This document shows positions 25,045 to 32,608 of a DNA stretch of 44,369 nucleotides, piece after piece (positions within the stretch are counted from its first letter, which is position 1; each line of letters begins with the position of its first letter). Under the pieces are notes generated by a model, which searched no databases, had not been told where the DNA came from, and was given only the letters and a program-made list of their open reading frames with translations. The DNA comes from JBAXLO01 sp037134755 (lineage in GTDB: Bacteria; Bacteroidota; Bacteroidia; Bacteroidales; JACABE01). The stretch spans positions 1-44,369 of the forward strand of contig JBAXLO010000007.1 in assembly GCA_037134755.1 (NCBI GenBank). Reading direction: 5' to 3'. Made by a program: the position numbers and the translations under genes.

Positions 25045-25587
25045 ATGATACATATAACTCCTATTCTTTCTTCTGACAAGAAGAATCTTACTAAAATTAA
25101 GAAGATATACGAATATTCATTCCCAATAGACGAACGTCGCGACTTTGATAAACTTATTGATATGCTTAAAGATGTTCGTTTTGGGATAAAAGGTATATTT
25201 GTTGATGATGATCTTGTAGGTTTTATTTCCTTATGGGATTTTGAAGAATATGTATATGTTGAGCATTTTGCTGTTGATAAAGAACTTCGGGGTAATGGAT
25301 TAGGAACACATGTTATGCAAAATATTTTAGACGAAACACCAATCAAAATTGTCCTTGAAGTTGATTTACCTTCCGATAATATCTCTTTTAAAAGGATTAA
25401 GTATTACGAAAAGTTTGGATTTACACTTTGTCACGAAGAATACATCCAACCCCCTTACGGTGAAGGAAAAGATGCCGTTCCCATGTTCATTATGTCCAAG
25501 CCCGAAATAGATGATTACACTGAATTCCAACAAATAGTTAAAACTTTACATTCGCAGGTTTATCTTTCACCCGATTTTATTGAATAA
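25045..25587 (+). CDS. GNAT family N-acetyltransferase
   Basis: A 180-residue protein with the GNAT acetyl-CoA-binding core. VYVEHFAVDKELRGNGLGTHVMQNIL carries the R-G-x-G-L/I-G motif A (R-G-N-G-L-G), preceded by the beta-strand pair GIFVDDDLVGFISLWDF. KYYEKFGFTLCHEEYIQPPYGEGKDAVPMFIMSK gives the Y-x-K-x-G-F end of the fold. An extra 25-residue C-terminal tail follows. The acceptor amine is unknown. Small-molecule or protein acetylation are both possible. It follows the outer-membrane protein gene by 45 bases. Confidence 0.85.
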   Translation: MIHITPILSSDKKNLTKIKKIYEYSFPIDERRDFDKLIDMLKDVRFGIKGIFVDDDLVGFISLWDFEEYVYVEHFAVDKELRGNGLGTHVMQNILDETPIKIVLEVDLPSDNISFKRIKYYEKFGFTLCHEEYIQPPYGEGKDAVPMFIMSKPEIDDYTEFQQIVKTLHSQVYLSPDFIE

Positions 25588-25687
25588 TATTCTTCTTCTT
25601 TTAGTGTTGAAATTATTTTTATTAATTAATCTTAATGTTAGATAATACGGCATTTAACAATCCTAATTCATATCAATAACTATACTT

Positions 25688-25773
25688 TGCTTTGCAAATC
25701 GTCACACAAAGCATTTCCCACAACTAGTTTTTTATACAATATTATATATATAGCATCTATTTTTTATAGCATC
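25688..25773 (+). promoter_or_regulatory. Repeats upstream of umuD, possible operator region
   Basis: The inverted pair TGCTTTG / CAAAGCA lies at 25688-25713. The 9-base sequence TATAGCATC occurs twice in direct orientation (25749-25757 and 25765-25773), 16 bp apart. Both are upstream of the umuD -7 element. A LexA-like repressor site would be expected here, but the SOS box of this phylum is not standard, so binding is inference. Confidence 0.35.
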
Positions 25774-25817
25774 CAAAACTAAATAAAGTTTTAAATGAAA
25801 AAATGATAATCTTTTCT

Positions 25818-25826
25818 TATCTTTGC
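25818..25826 (+). promoter_or_regulatory. Promoter -7 element of umuDC-SRAP, TATCTTTGC
   Basis: It matches TAnnTTTG, 32 bases upstream of the umuD GTG start. No convincing -33 box is present, which fits a regulated promoter. Confidence 0.6.
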
Positions 25827-25858
25827 AATAGAAAATCCATACAATAAAAACATTAACA

Positions 25859-26308
25859 GTGACTGCATTAAAACTTCATACTTCAAAAACATTAGACATC
25901 TATTCTGCCTCTACTGATACAGAACTGGAACTGCCTCTTATCTCCGCCGGCATTAATGCAGGCTTCCCCTCTCCCGCTATGGATTTTATTGATATGAATA
26001 TTGATATGAACAAGCATCTGGTTAAGCATCCATCCTCTACTTTTTATGGTCGTGTAAAAGGCAATTCGATGATAGATGCTAGTATTAATGATGGTGATTT
26101 GCTTGTTATAGATAAAAGTATAGAACCTGCTGATGGTAAAATTGCTGTCTGCTTTATTGATGGTGAGTTTACTGTTAAAAGGATTAAACTTGAAAAAGAT
26201 GCTTGCTTGCTAATGCCTGCCAACGAAAAATTTAATCCTATTAAAGTAACCGAAGAAAACAATTTTCTTATCTGGGGTATTGTTACACATGTAATAAAAT
26301 CAGTATAA
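25859..26308 (+). CDS. umuD: UmuD-like self-cleaving SOS protein (S24 peptidase)
   Basis: A 149-residue LexA/UmuD-type protein. The cleavage site is A34-G35 in SAGINAGFPSPA. The catalytic Ser is S70 (VKGNSM) and Lys K107 (FTVKRIKL). After RecA-stimulated self-cleavage such proteins activate or form part of the translesion polymerase. No N-terminal DNA-binding domain is present, so it is UmuD-like and not LexA. The start is GTG at 25859. An in-frame ATG is not available before the cleavage site, and the GTG lies 32 bases after the promoter element. umuC follows after 3 bases, so the pair is translated together. Confidence 0.92.
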   Translation: MTALKLHTSKTLDIYSASTDTELELPLISAGINAGFPSPAMDFIDMNIDMNKHLVKHPSSTFYGRVKGNSMIDASINDGDLLVIDKSIEPADGKIAVCFIDGEFTVKRIKLEKDACLLMPANEKFNPIKVTEENNFLIWGIVTHVIKSV

Positions 26309-26311
26309 CCT

Positions 26312-27571
26312 ATGTTTGCACTGGTCGATTGTAATAATTTTTATGCTTCCTGCGAAAGAGTATTTCGCCCCGACCTTATTGGCAAACCCGTTGCAGTACT
26401 ATCTAATAATGATGGCTGTATTATTGCACGCAGCAACGAAGTAAAAGCCTTAGGTATCCCTATGGGAGCTCCTGCTTTTGAATACGAAGAGATCATAAAG
26501 AAAAACAATATTCATATCTTCTCTGCTAACTTTGCTTTGTATGGTGATATGAGCCAGCGTGTAATGACTATCTTAAGCGAATACTCTCCTGATATGGAGA
26601 TTTACAGTATAGATGAAGCCTTTTTAAAACTTAAAGGATTTGAAAACTTTAACCTGCAAACTTATGGAGAAGAAATGCAGCTAAGAGTTACCAAATGGAC
26701 AGGCATTCCGATAAGTGTAGGCATTGCTCCTTCTAAATCACTTGCTAAAATAGCACAACATATTGCTAAGAAATTCCCTGCAAAAACAAAAAGTGTTTAT
26801 CTTATAGATACTGATGAAAAACGTATTAAAGCTTTAAAGTGGATTAAGATAGAAGATGTTTGGGGTATAGGCAGGCAACATGCCAGACGCTTGAAAGCAT
26901 TGAATGTTAATACTGCTTATGATTTTACACAACTAAATGATTCGTGGGTAAAAAAGACGATGGCTATCGTAGGCTTGCGTTTAAAGCATGATTTGCAAGG
27001 CATCCCTACTTTAGATTTAGATGAAGTGCTGCCTAAGAAAAATATTGCAACCACTCGTACATTTGAGAAAAACTATACTGACTTACAACATCTCAGTGAA
27101 CGAGTAACGACTTTTGCTGTTTCATGTGCAGAAAAGCTTAGAAAACAGCATTCGTGTTGCAACACTTTAATGTTATTTATTAATACCAATATTAACCGTA
27201 AAGATCTTCCTCAATATTATAGGAGTATCGTTTTAAAACTTCCTTTCCCTACCAATTCAAGTATTGAACTTGCAGATTTTGCTAATCAGGCATTGACAAA
27301 GATATTTAAAGAAGGTTATTATTACAAAAAAGCAGGAGTAATTGTAATGAATTTCTCTCCAGAAGATGAAACTCAATTTGGTCTGTTCGAGAACAGCAAC
27401 GAAAAACATAAACCTCTTATGCAGGTTGTTGATAAGCTTAATGCTGTTTATGGACAACAAAAAGTAAGGTTAGGCTCACAAGACCTTAAAAGAATGTGGA
27501 AAATGCGACAAGAAAAATTATCACCTCGCTATACCACTAATATTAACGACATAATTACAATCCATATCTAA
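26312..27571 (+). CDS. umuC: UmuC-like Y-family DNA polymerase
   Basis: A 419-residue translesion polymerase. The N-terminal FALVDCNNFYASCERVF gives the first metal-binding Asp (D6) and the Y-x-S-C-E-R motif. Position 101 carries D-E of YSIDEAF. The palm, fingers and thumb continue through WGIGRQHARRLKALNV (helix-hairpin-helix) to the little-finger domain, and the protein ends in RLGSQDLKRMWKMRQEKLSPRYTT. Length and signature match DNA polymerase V subunit UmuC. It forms an operon with umuD upstream and a SRAP gene downstream, whose ATG shares a base with the umuC stop codon. Confidence 0.94.
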   Translation: MFALVDCNNFYASCERVFRPDLIGKPVAVLSNNDGCIIARSNEVKALGIPMGAPAFEYEEIIKKNNIHIFSANFALYGDMSQRVMTILSEYSPDMEIYSIDEAFLKLKGFENFNLQTYGEEMQLRVTKWTGIPISVGIAPSKSLAKIAQHIAKKFPAKTKSVYLIDTDEKRIKALKWIKIEDVWGIGRQHARRLKALNVNTAYDFTQLNDSWVKKTMAIVGLRLKHDLQGIPTLDLDEVLPKKNIATTRTFEKNYTDLQHLSERVTTFAVSCAEKLRKQHSCCNTLMLFINTNINRKDLPQYYRSIVLKLPFPTNSSIELADFANQALTKIFKEGYYYKKAGVIVMNFSPEDETQFGLFENSNEKHKPLMQVVDKLNAVYGQQKVRLGSQDLKRMWKMRQEKLSPRYTTNINDIITIHI

Positions 27572-28176
27572 TGTGTTTTAATACCCGACAATCCAAAAGA
27601 CAAGAGCAACTCGAAAAACGTTTCAATGCTAAAATGTCAAAACTAAAACAATATAATATATCCATACAATTCAATGGTTTTCAACATCCCCTAACACCTG
27701 TGATAGCAAATACCGAAGCAGATACAATCCAACTCTTTAATTGGGGATTAATACCACATTGGGCAAAAGATGACACTATTAGAAAACATACACTTAATGC
27801 TCGTATTGAAACTATAAATCAAAAACCTTCTTTCAGAGATGCTTCTAAAAACCGTTGTCTGGTATTGATTGATGGCTTTTACGAATGGCAATGGTTAGAT
27901 CCCAAAGGTAAGAACAAACAAAAATATCTTATCACACGCCCTGATGATGAAGCCTTTGCTTTAGCAGGATTATGGAATCAATGGACAGATAAAACTACGG
28001 GAGAAATATTAAATACCTATACTATCTTAACCAAAGAAGCCAACAAGTTAATGGCTGAAATACATAACTCACAAAAAAGAATGCCCGTAGTATTATCGCA
28101 AAAGAATGAAATGGATTGGCTCACCGGAAAAGAAGTATCAACTGAAGATATTGAATTAATAGCAACCATGTTATAA
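27571..28176 (+). CDS. SRAP-domain protein (YedK/HMCES family), abasic-site DNA shield
   Basis: A 201-residue SOS-response-associated peptidase-fold protein. After Met removal, C2 (MCFNTRQ) becomes the N-terminal nucleophile that forms a covalent thiazolidine link to abasic sites in single-stranded DNA. Other conserved positions are present: N76 and R78 (LNARIET), E105 (DGFYEW) and H165 (EIHNSQKRMPVVL). Length is typical. It overlaps the umuC stop by one base (TAATG), so it is the third gene of a umuD-umuC-SRAP operon. This suggests lesions, including abasic sites at stalled forks, are handled jointly by the polymerase and the shield. SRAP genes have been noted near SOS polymerases before, so this is a strong and sensible context. 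Confidence 0.93.
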   Translation: MCFNTRQSKRQEQLEKRFNAKMSKLKQYNISIQFNGFQHPLTPVIANTEADTIQLFNWGLIPHWAKDDTIRKHTLNARIETINQKPSFRDASKNRCLVLIDGFYEWQWLDPKGKNKQKYLITRPDDEAFALAGLWNQWTDKTTGEILNTYTILTKEANKLMAEIHNSQKRMPVVLSQKNEMDWLTGKEVSTEDIELIATML

Positions 28177-28378
28177 AACTACAAAATACCATACACCACT
28201 ACCCCTTTAATAACATCATTATTTATCTTTAAACAGTATATAATTATACTGATGAATACTCTTAATGTATTTATATCTACTACAAGTAATTTGTTGTATT
28301 TAAATATGTTTGCACACTATTATATTTCTTTATAATAAAACAATAGTGATATTTATGCGATTTATTAATAATTATGTT

Positions 28379-28387
28379 TATCTTTGC
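28379..28387 (+). promoter_or_regulatory. Promoter -7 element, TATCTTTGC
   Basis: It matches TAnnTTTG. With a start of transcription around 28394, the upstream in-frame ATG at 28374 would lie in or before the promoter. This is why the start at 28404 is preferred for the next gene. Confidence 0.6.
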
Positions 28388-28403
28388 AAAAAATTTAAGA
28401 CAA

Positions 28404-28643
28404 ATGGCAAATTCATGCGAACGTAAAGAAACTCCTAAAGGATTAAAAGCAATCCTTAGAAGCTGGTATTTTTGGAAACCTGCTATGGGAATAATTATTG
28501 GAGGTACAGCCGGATTTTTATACTATTATTATACAGGTTGTACAACAGGCAATTGCTCAATAGCTTCAAGTCCTTATTACAGCACAATTATGGGCAGTAT
28601 GTTTGGCTTGTTTATTACAAACAGACCATGTGGCAGTTGCTAA
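28404..28643 (+). CDS. DUF6132-like small membrane protein
   Basis: A 79-residue protein starting MANSCERKETPKG. One hydrophobic span (KPAMGIIIGGTAGFLYYYY) is followed by YTGCTTGNCSIASSPYYSTIMGSMFGLF, which has the Gly-Cys-x-x-Gly-x-Cys pattern of the DUF6132 family. The tail is NRPCGSC, giving two more cysteines at the very C-terminus. The paired cysteines suggest a thiol or metal role at the membrane, but none is established. It is the first of four closely spaced plus-strand genes (DUF6132, DUF2892, DUF302, methyltransferase). A start 30 bases earlier would overlap the promoter and is rejected. Confidence 0.7.
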   Translation: MANSCERKETPKGLKAILRSWYFWKPAMGIIIGGTAGFLYYYYTGCTTGNCSIASSPYYSTIMGSMFGLFITNRPCGSC

Positions 28644-28741
28644 AAGAGGTGTAAAGAGTTTTAATGTATTAGATAAAAAATAAACTCAAACTTAAACTTT
28701 AAAATTTTGTTTTAATCATTAATAAATAAATAATTTTCGAT

Positions 28742-28951
28742 ATGAAAAAGAACATGGGAACAATTGACAAAGCAATTAGGATACTGGTTGCAGTCGTAGT
28801 CGTAATTCTGTTTTTTACAGGTATAATTTCAGGAATATTAGGAATCGTTTTATTGGTACTGGCAGGTGTATTTGTACTTACAAGTTTACTCAGCTTTTGC
28901 CCTTTATACACACCACTTGGCCTTAATACTGACAAAAGCACTAAAAAATAA
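28742..28951 (+). CDS. DUF2892 (YgaP-like) small membrane protein
   Basis: A 69-residue protein with two hydrophobic spans, about residues 13-30 and 32-52, and the family start KKNMGTIDKAIRILVAVVVV. The short segment FCPLYTPLGLNT after the second span is the conserved C-P-x-Y-x-x-x-G motif of DUF2892. That domain forms the membrane part of YgaP-type rhodanese proteins in E. coli. No rhodanese domain is attached here. It lies 18 bases before the DUF302 gene. A sulfur or thiol link is inferred from the family only. Confidence 0.85.
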   Translation: MKKNMGTIDKAIRILVAVVVVILFFTGIISGILGIVLLVLAGVFVLTSLLSFCPLYTPLGLNTDKSTKK

Positions 28952-28968
28952 TTGTGTAATACTATACT

Positions 28969-29355
28969 ATGAACTACTATTTTACTACTCAAAAAGAAGA
29001 TTCTTTCGAGAATATTATTGTTAGAGTAACTGATGAGTTGAAGAAAGAAGGTTTCGGTATCATTACAGAAATTAATGTTACCGAAACTTTTAAAAAGAAA
29101 CTTGATGTTGACTTTAAGAATTACAGAATATTGGGTGCTTGCAATCCAAACTTTGCTCATCAAGCTTTAAGTATTGATGAAAAGATTGGTGTGATGTTGC
29201 CTTGTAATGTCATTGTTTCGGAGATTAAACCGGGTTTAGTTGAAGTTTCTGCTATCAACCCCCATTCATCTATGCAGATGATAGGAAATGATAAACTTAC
29301 CGAGCTAGCTGCGCAGGTTGGTAATAAACTTAAGAATGTTATAGATAATTTATAA
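28969..29355 (+). CDS. DUF302 family protein
   Basis: A 128-residue soluble protein with the DUF302 fold. The start YYFTTQKEDSFENIIVRVTDELKKEGFGIITEINVTETFKKKL is followed by YRILGACNPNFAHQALSIDEKIGVMLPCNVIVSEIKPGLVEVSAINP, with the conserved L-G-A-C-N-P and G-x-x-L-P-C-N-x-x-V. Two cysteines (in GACNP and LPCN) are at the usual positions. The function of DUF302 proteins is not established. They are often found with sulfur- or redox-related genes, which agrees with the DUF2892 neighbour. Three bases separate it from the methyltransferase gene. Confidence 0.88.
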   Translation: MNYYFTTQKEDSFENIIVRVTDELKKEGFGIITEINVTETFKKKLDVDFKNYRILGACNPNFAHQALSIDEKIGVMLPCNVIVSEIKPGLVEVSAINPHSSMQMIGNDKLTELAAQVGNKLKNVIDNL

Positions 29356-29358
29356 GAT

Positions 29359-29982
29359 ATGGATTTTGATACTGTAGCCAAAGATTGGGATGTTAATCCT
29401 AAAATGATTGAAAGAGCTAATATATTAGCCAATCAGTTAAAAGAATATTTTAATTTTGATAATAACACAATGACTGCTTTCGAGTTTGGAAGTGGCACAG
29501 GTTTGTTGAGTTATCATTTAAGAGATTCATTTAAATCAATCACACTTGCAGATAGTTCCGAGGGGATGGTTAATGTTTTGAAAGCTAAAATAGCTAATGA
29601 AAACATTAAAAATCTGCACCCTGTTTTGATTGATATGCCTAAGAATAATTTATCTATTGATAAAGTTGATTACGTCTTTACTTTTATGGCTTTGCATCAT
29701 GTGATAGAGATTGATAAACTTCTAAAGAATTTCAATTCTATGCTGAATGCTAATGGATATATTTGTATTGGTGATTTAGTTACCGAAGATGGTTCTTTTC
29801 ATTCCCACGACTCAAGTTTTGATGGTCATAATGGATTTGATAAAGACGAATTAACTACTTTACTTGCTAATAATGGTTTTGTTGTTGAGCATTATAAAGT
29901 CTTTTACGAAATAGAAAAGGAATACGAAAACCAAATGAAGAAGTATCCTCTATTTCTTATTATTGCTAAGAAGAGTTCCTAA
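29359..29982 (+). CDS. Class I SAM-dependent methyltransferase
   Basis: A 207-residue Rossmann-fold methyltransferase. Motif I is FEFGSGTGLLSYHL (SAM-binding G-x-G-x-G, near residues 47-60). The acidic end of strand 2 is TLADSSEGM, and VDYVFTFMALHHVIE and YICIGDLVTEDGSFH give motifs II and III. The sequence suits small-molecule methylation of the UbiE/COQ5-like type, but the substrate is unknown. It is the last gene of the DUF6132-DUF2892-DUF302 run, with near-zero spacing, so the four probably act together. The next gene runs the opposite way and ends only 40 bases beyond. Confidence 0.88.
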   Translation: MDFDTVAKDWDVNPKMIERANILANQLKEYFNFDNNTMTAFEFGSGTGLLSYHLRDSFKSITLADSSEGMVNVLKAKIANENIKNLHPVLIDMPKNNLSIDKVDYVFTFMALHHVIEIDKLLKNFNSMLNANGYICIGDLVTEDGSFHSHDSSFDGHNGFDKDELTTLLANNGFVVEHYKVFYEIEKEYENQMKKYPLFLIIAKKSS

Positions 29983-30022
29983 ATTACTTTAGAACTTTAT
30001 TATTTTAAATAAACACTTCAGT

Positions 30023-31090
30023 TTATTCAGGATAATGCAATAGTTTGTGATAATTAAGAAGGACGTGTTTAATACGTTTTCTATTGTATGTATAAGTGAT
30101 ATGTACGCGTTTATCCTTTGTTTGAACGATTGCAGGATAACTAAACTCTCCTTCTTTCTGGTCTTCTAATTCAAGAATCTTTTTCCAGTTCTCGCCGTCC
30201 AAAGTCATCGCTACGTTTAATTTATTTCTACCTTCAACCCACTCTTTACCTGCTTCCATCGGATTATAAACTAACATTTGCAAGCCATCGCTTAATGTTA
30301 CTGCATCAATACCTGAGTTTGGATTAGGCAATTCGGTTTTAGTAAGTTTACTCCAGGTCTTTCCATTATCCGTTGACCATGATTGTAGAATATAGTTTTG
30401 ATTACTTCTACATAACAGTTGTAATTTATTTGATGGATATTTTAAGATACATGGTTGGATTACTTTAACATTGCTAGCAGTATCTACCGGAATATATTTC
30501 CAGGTTTTACCATCATCTGAAGTACTTTCGATATGCAATTTCCAATCATCCCCTCTTTCAATACTCGAAGGGCATAATATTGTTCCATCTTCTAATTCAA
30601 TAGGTTTATTTTTAATAGGTCCTAAGAACCCTGAAGGTAATCTTTCAGCACTTGACCATGAAAGTCCGTTATTAGTAGATACTTTCATCATCCCCCACCA
30701 CAATTGAGGAGATTTTCCTACTTTATAAAATAAGAATAACTTTCCTTTTGATGATAGAAACAAAACAGGATTCCAACAAGCGTATCTTAAACTATCATTA
30801 ACTTTTCCATCTGCAATAAGTTGTGGGCTACTCCATTTACCTTTCTTATTATATGATATATATATGCATACATCAGGAGCATTTTCATGCGAACCTCCAA
30901 ACCATGCTGAAAGTAATCGACCATCCTTTAATTCAACAATTGTTGAAGCATGGCATTGACTGAAAGACGCTGTATCAAAAATAAATTCTTTTTTTACTGA
31001 TTTATTAAGGTCGTCTGACTGAGATTTACATATTCGTATATTACACGTTATTAATAATAACAAGGCCAAAGTATATTGAAAGATTCTCAT
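30023..31090 (-). CDS. Secreted sialidase-like BNR/Asp-box repeat protein
   Basis: A 355-residue exported protein. A signal peptide covers about residues 1-23 (FQYTLALLLLITCNIRICKSQ). The rest has the six-bladed beta-propeller pattern, with Asp-box motifs STNNGLSWSS, STSDDGKTWKY, STDNGKTWSK and a degenerate TLDGENWKK. The conserved blade start CHASTIVELKDGRLLSAWFGGSHENAPDVCIYISY matches the bacterial and plant BNR family annotated as sialidase-like. The R-I-P motif and clear arginine triad of true sialidases are not visible, so sialic acid cleavage is doubtful. Another glycan is more likely. It may act in the periplasm or outside the cell. It stands alone, with a possible minus-strand promoter at 31114-31121. 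Confidence 0.78.
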   Translation of the reverse strand: MRIFQYTLALLLLITCNIRICKSQSDDLNKSVKKEFIFDTASFSQCHASTIVELKDGRLLSAWFGGSHENAPDVCIYISYNKKGKWSSPQLIADGKVNDSLRYACWNPVLFLSSKGKLFLFYKVGKSPQLWWGMMKVSTNNGLSWSSAERLPSGFLGPIKNKPIELEDGTILCPSSIERGDDWKLHIESTSDDGKTWKYIPVDTASNVKVIQPCILKYPSNKLQLLCRSNQNYILQSWSTDNGKTWSKLTKTELPNPNSGIDAVTLSDGLQMLVYNPMEAGKEWVEGRNKLNVAMTLDGENWKKILELEDQKEGEFSYPAIVQTKDKRVHITYTYNRKRIKHVLLNYHKLLHYPE

Positions 31091-31113
31091 AATAATAGTT
31101 CATTAATAAAAGG

Positions 31114-31121
31114 CAAAATTA
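31114..31121 (-). promoter_or_regulatory. Possible -7 element for the BNR-repeat gene
   Basis: The minus strand reads TAATTTTG (TAnnTTTG), 24 bases upstream of the ATG. The -33 box is poor. Confidence 0.4.
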
Positions 31122-31296
31122 ATCATTTAAAGCACACTTAAACTATTAATAGTTTCAATAGATAAAATTTCATAACAAATAATAAGAAAATTGTAACATA
31201 TAATAAGTAATTTGATAGTAATTTTGTCAAAAAAGATTAACAGTTATTTAACGTATAGTTTAGGTTGTATTAACTATGATTGTGTAATTATTTATG
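31122..31296. other. Divergent intergenic DNA with two 21-bp-spaced repeats
   Basis: AT-rich DNA between the two promoters. The 8-mer ATAATAAG recurs at 31179 and 31200, exactly 21 bp apart, with similar flanks. This could be a very short member of the 21-bp arrays or chance in AT-rich sequence. Nothing else is seen. Confidence 0.3.
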
Positions 31297-31305
31297 TATC
31301 TTTGC
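31297..31305 (+). promoter_or_regulatory. Promoter -7 element, TATCTTTGC
   Basis: It matches TAnnTTTG and lies 88 bases before the ATG at 31393, giving a leader of about 80 nt for the beta-lactamase-like gene. Confidence 0.55.
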
Positions 31306-31392
31306 ATGGTATATTTTAAACATTCGGAATAACATTTAGCATTTATAATTCAACAAACTAATTACTATTAAAAATTAAATAAAAACAAGATC

Positions 31393-32409
31393 ATGTTATC
31401 CAAAAAAGTGCCGTTCTATTTTTTAGTCTTATCAATGTTAATTGGAGCTACTTTAGTTTTTGTTATATTTATTTCTTTTACTAAAAGCTCACACCAAAAG
31501 AAAACTACACTGCCTACAAGTATTTTAGCACAATCAACTTCTTGCGATTACAATATAGTTAGATTAAATGGTTACCGTTATGTTAAGCCCTTATTATTTA
31601 CCGATCAAAATTGTGAAGCAACTACTCTTGCACCTTTAAAAACAAATATAAACAATTTAGTTAACAGTTTAAAAAGTTCTGATGCTATTACTTCGGTTTC
31701 TATTTACTTAAGACTTAAAGGGGGTTGGTTATCAATTAATCCTGATGAAAAATTTAGTCCCGGATCTTTACTAAAAGTCCCGGTATTATTAACCTTTTTG
31801 AGAATAGCAGAAGCAAACCCTGCATTATTGAATAAACAAATACTATTTAATGGGCATGATAGTAAGCTACCTAAGCAATCGATTGTTTCTGAAACTTTAA
31901 AATCAGGGCATAGCTATACTATGAGAGAATTAATGAAATATATGATTATATATTCTGATAATGATGCTACAGAATTGCTGGAAACACAAATAAATAATAA
32001 AGAATTTCAGAAGACATTTACAGATATTGGTTTGTCTGAAGAATTAATGGATGAAAACGGAGCTTACAAGATTACTGCAAAGGATTATTCAACATTTTTA
32101 AGAGTTTTATATAATGGGTCCTATCTTAGCCCAAATAACTCTGAATACGCGGCTACTTTATTAGCCGAATCTGCTTATAAAGGAGCTTTATCAAAAGGAT
32201 TGCCAGATAAAACAGAAATGATGCACAAATTTGGAGAAGCCGGCAATACAAAAGAACATCAACTACATGATGCAGGAATAATATACATTAATGATACTCC
32301 TTATTTGTTGACTATAATGACAAAAGGGCACGATTTGAACAAGATGTCGGATGCTATTGGTCAATTATCTAAGTTAATATATAATCATGTAGCTTCTAAT
32401 AAGATTTAG
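31393..32409 (+). CDS. Class A beta-lactamase-like serine hydrolase, membrane-anchored or exported
   Basis: A 338-residue protein with one N-terminal hydrophobic segment (about residues 6-29) that is either a signal anchor or a signal peptide. The penicillin-recognising fold is clear: S125-x-x-K128 (PGSLLKVPVLL) and S188-D189-N190 (YSDNDATELL). The third element, K-T-G in beta-lactamases, is K279-F280-G281 (MHKFGEAGN). An E-x-x-x-N omega-loop motif is not obvious near ENGAYKITAKDYS. These differences point to the beta-lactamase-2 (PF13354-type) group. Some members are D-alanyl carboxypeptidase- or esterase-like, and antibiotic hydrolysis cannot be assumed. It is a single gene with its own promoter and terminator. 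Confidence 0.85.
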   Translation: MLSKKVPFYFLVLSMLIGATLVFVIFISFTKSSHQKKTTLPTSILAQSTSCDYNIVRLNGYRYVKPLLFTDQNCEATTLAPLKTNINNLVNSLKSSDAITSVSIYLRLKGGWLSINPDEKFSPGSLLKVPVLLTFLRIAEANPALLNKQILFNGHDSKLPKQSIVSETLKSGHSYTMRELMKYMIIYSDNDATELLETQINNKEFQKTFTDIGLSEELMDENGAYKITAKDYSTFLRVLYNGSYLSPNNSEYAATLLAESAYKGALSKGLPDKTEMMHKFGEAGNTKEHQLHDAGIIYINDTPYLLTIMTKGHDLNKMSDAIGQLSKLIYNHVASNKI

Positions 32410-32449
32410 CAAATATTAATATGTTTCATAAATAATAATTGGTTTTTTT

Positions 32450-32477
32450 AAAAGCTCTCTATTTATAGGGAGCTTTT
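32450..32477 (+). terminator. Terminator of the beta-lactamase-like gene
   Basis: A 12-bp stem (AAAAGCTCTCTA / TAGGGAGCTTTT, one G-U pair), 4-nt loop and a following U-run, 41 bases past the stop codon. Array 3 begins about 130 bases further on. Confidence 0.8.
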
Positions 32478-32608
32478 TTAATATAGATTGAAATCATATT
32501 TTATTATGTTGACTGATGAAAAGTATTGTTTCTTCAATAAACTCAAATAAAAGGTATTAATTACTTAATATTGCTTGCTCTATATTCAATATTTGAGCCA
32601 TCATTTTA

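Noticed and set aside
28374..28403. Earlier ATG for the DUF6132-like gene
   Set aside because: It lies upstream of or inside the -7 element at 28379-28387, so it would not be in the mRNA.
30023..31090. True sialidase
   Set aside because: Asp-boxes are present but the R-I-P motif and arginine triad are not seen, so only a sialidase-like propeller is claimed.
31393..32409. Acquired antibiotic-resistance beta-lactamase
   Set aside because: Base composition matches the neighbours, no mobile element is near, and the third active-site motif is altered.
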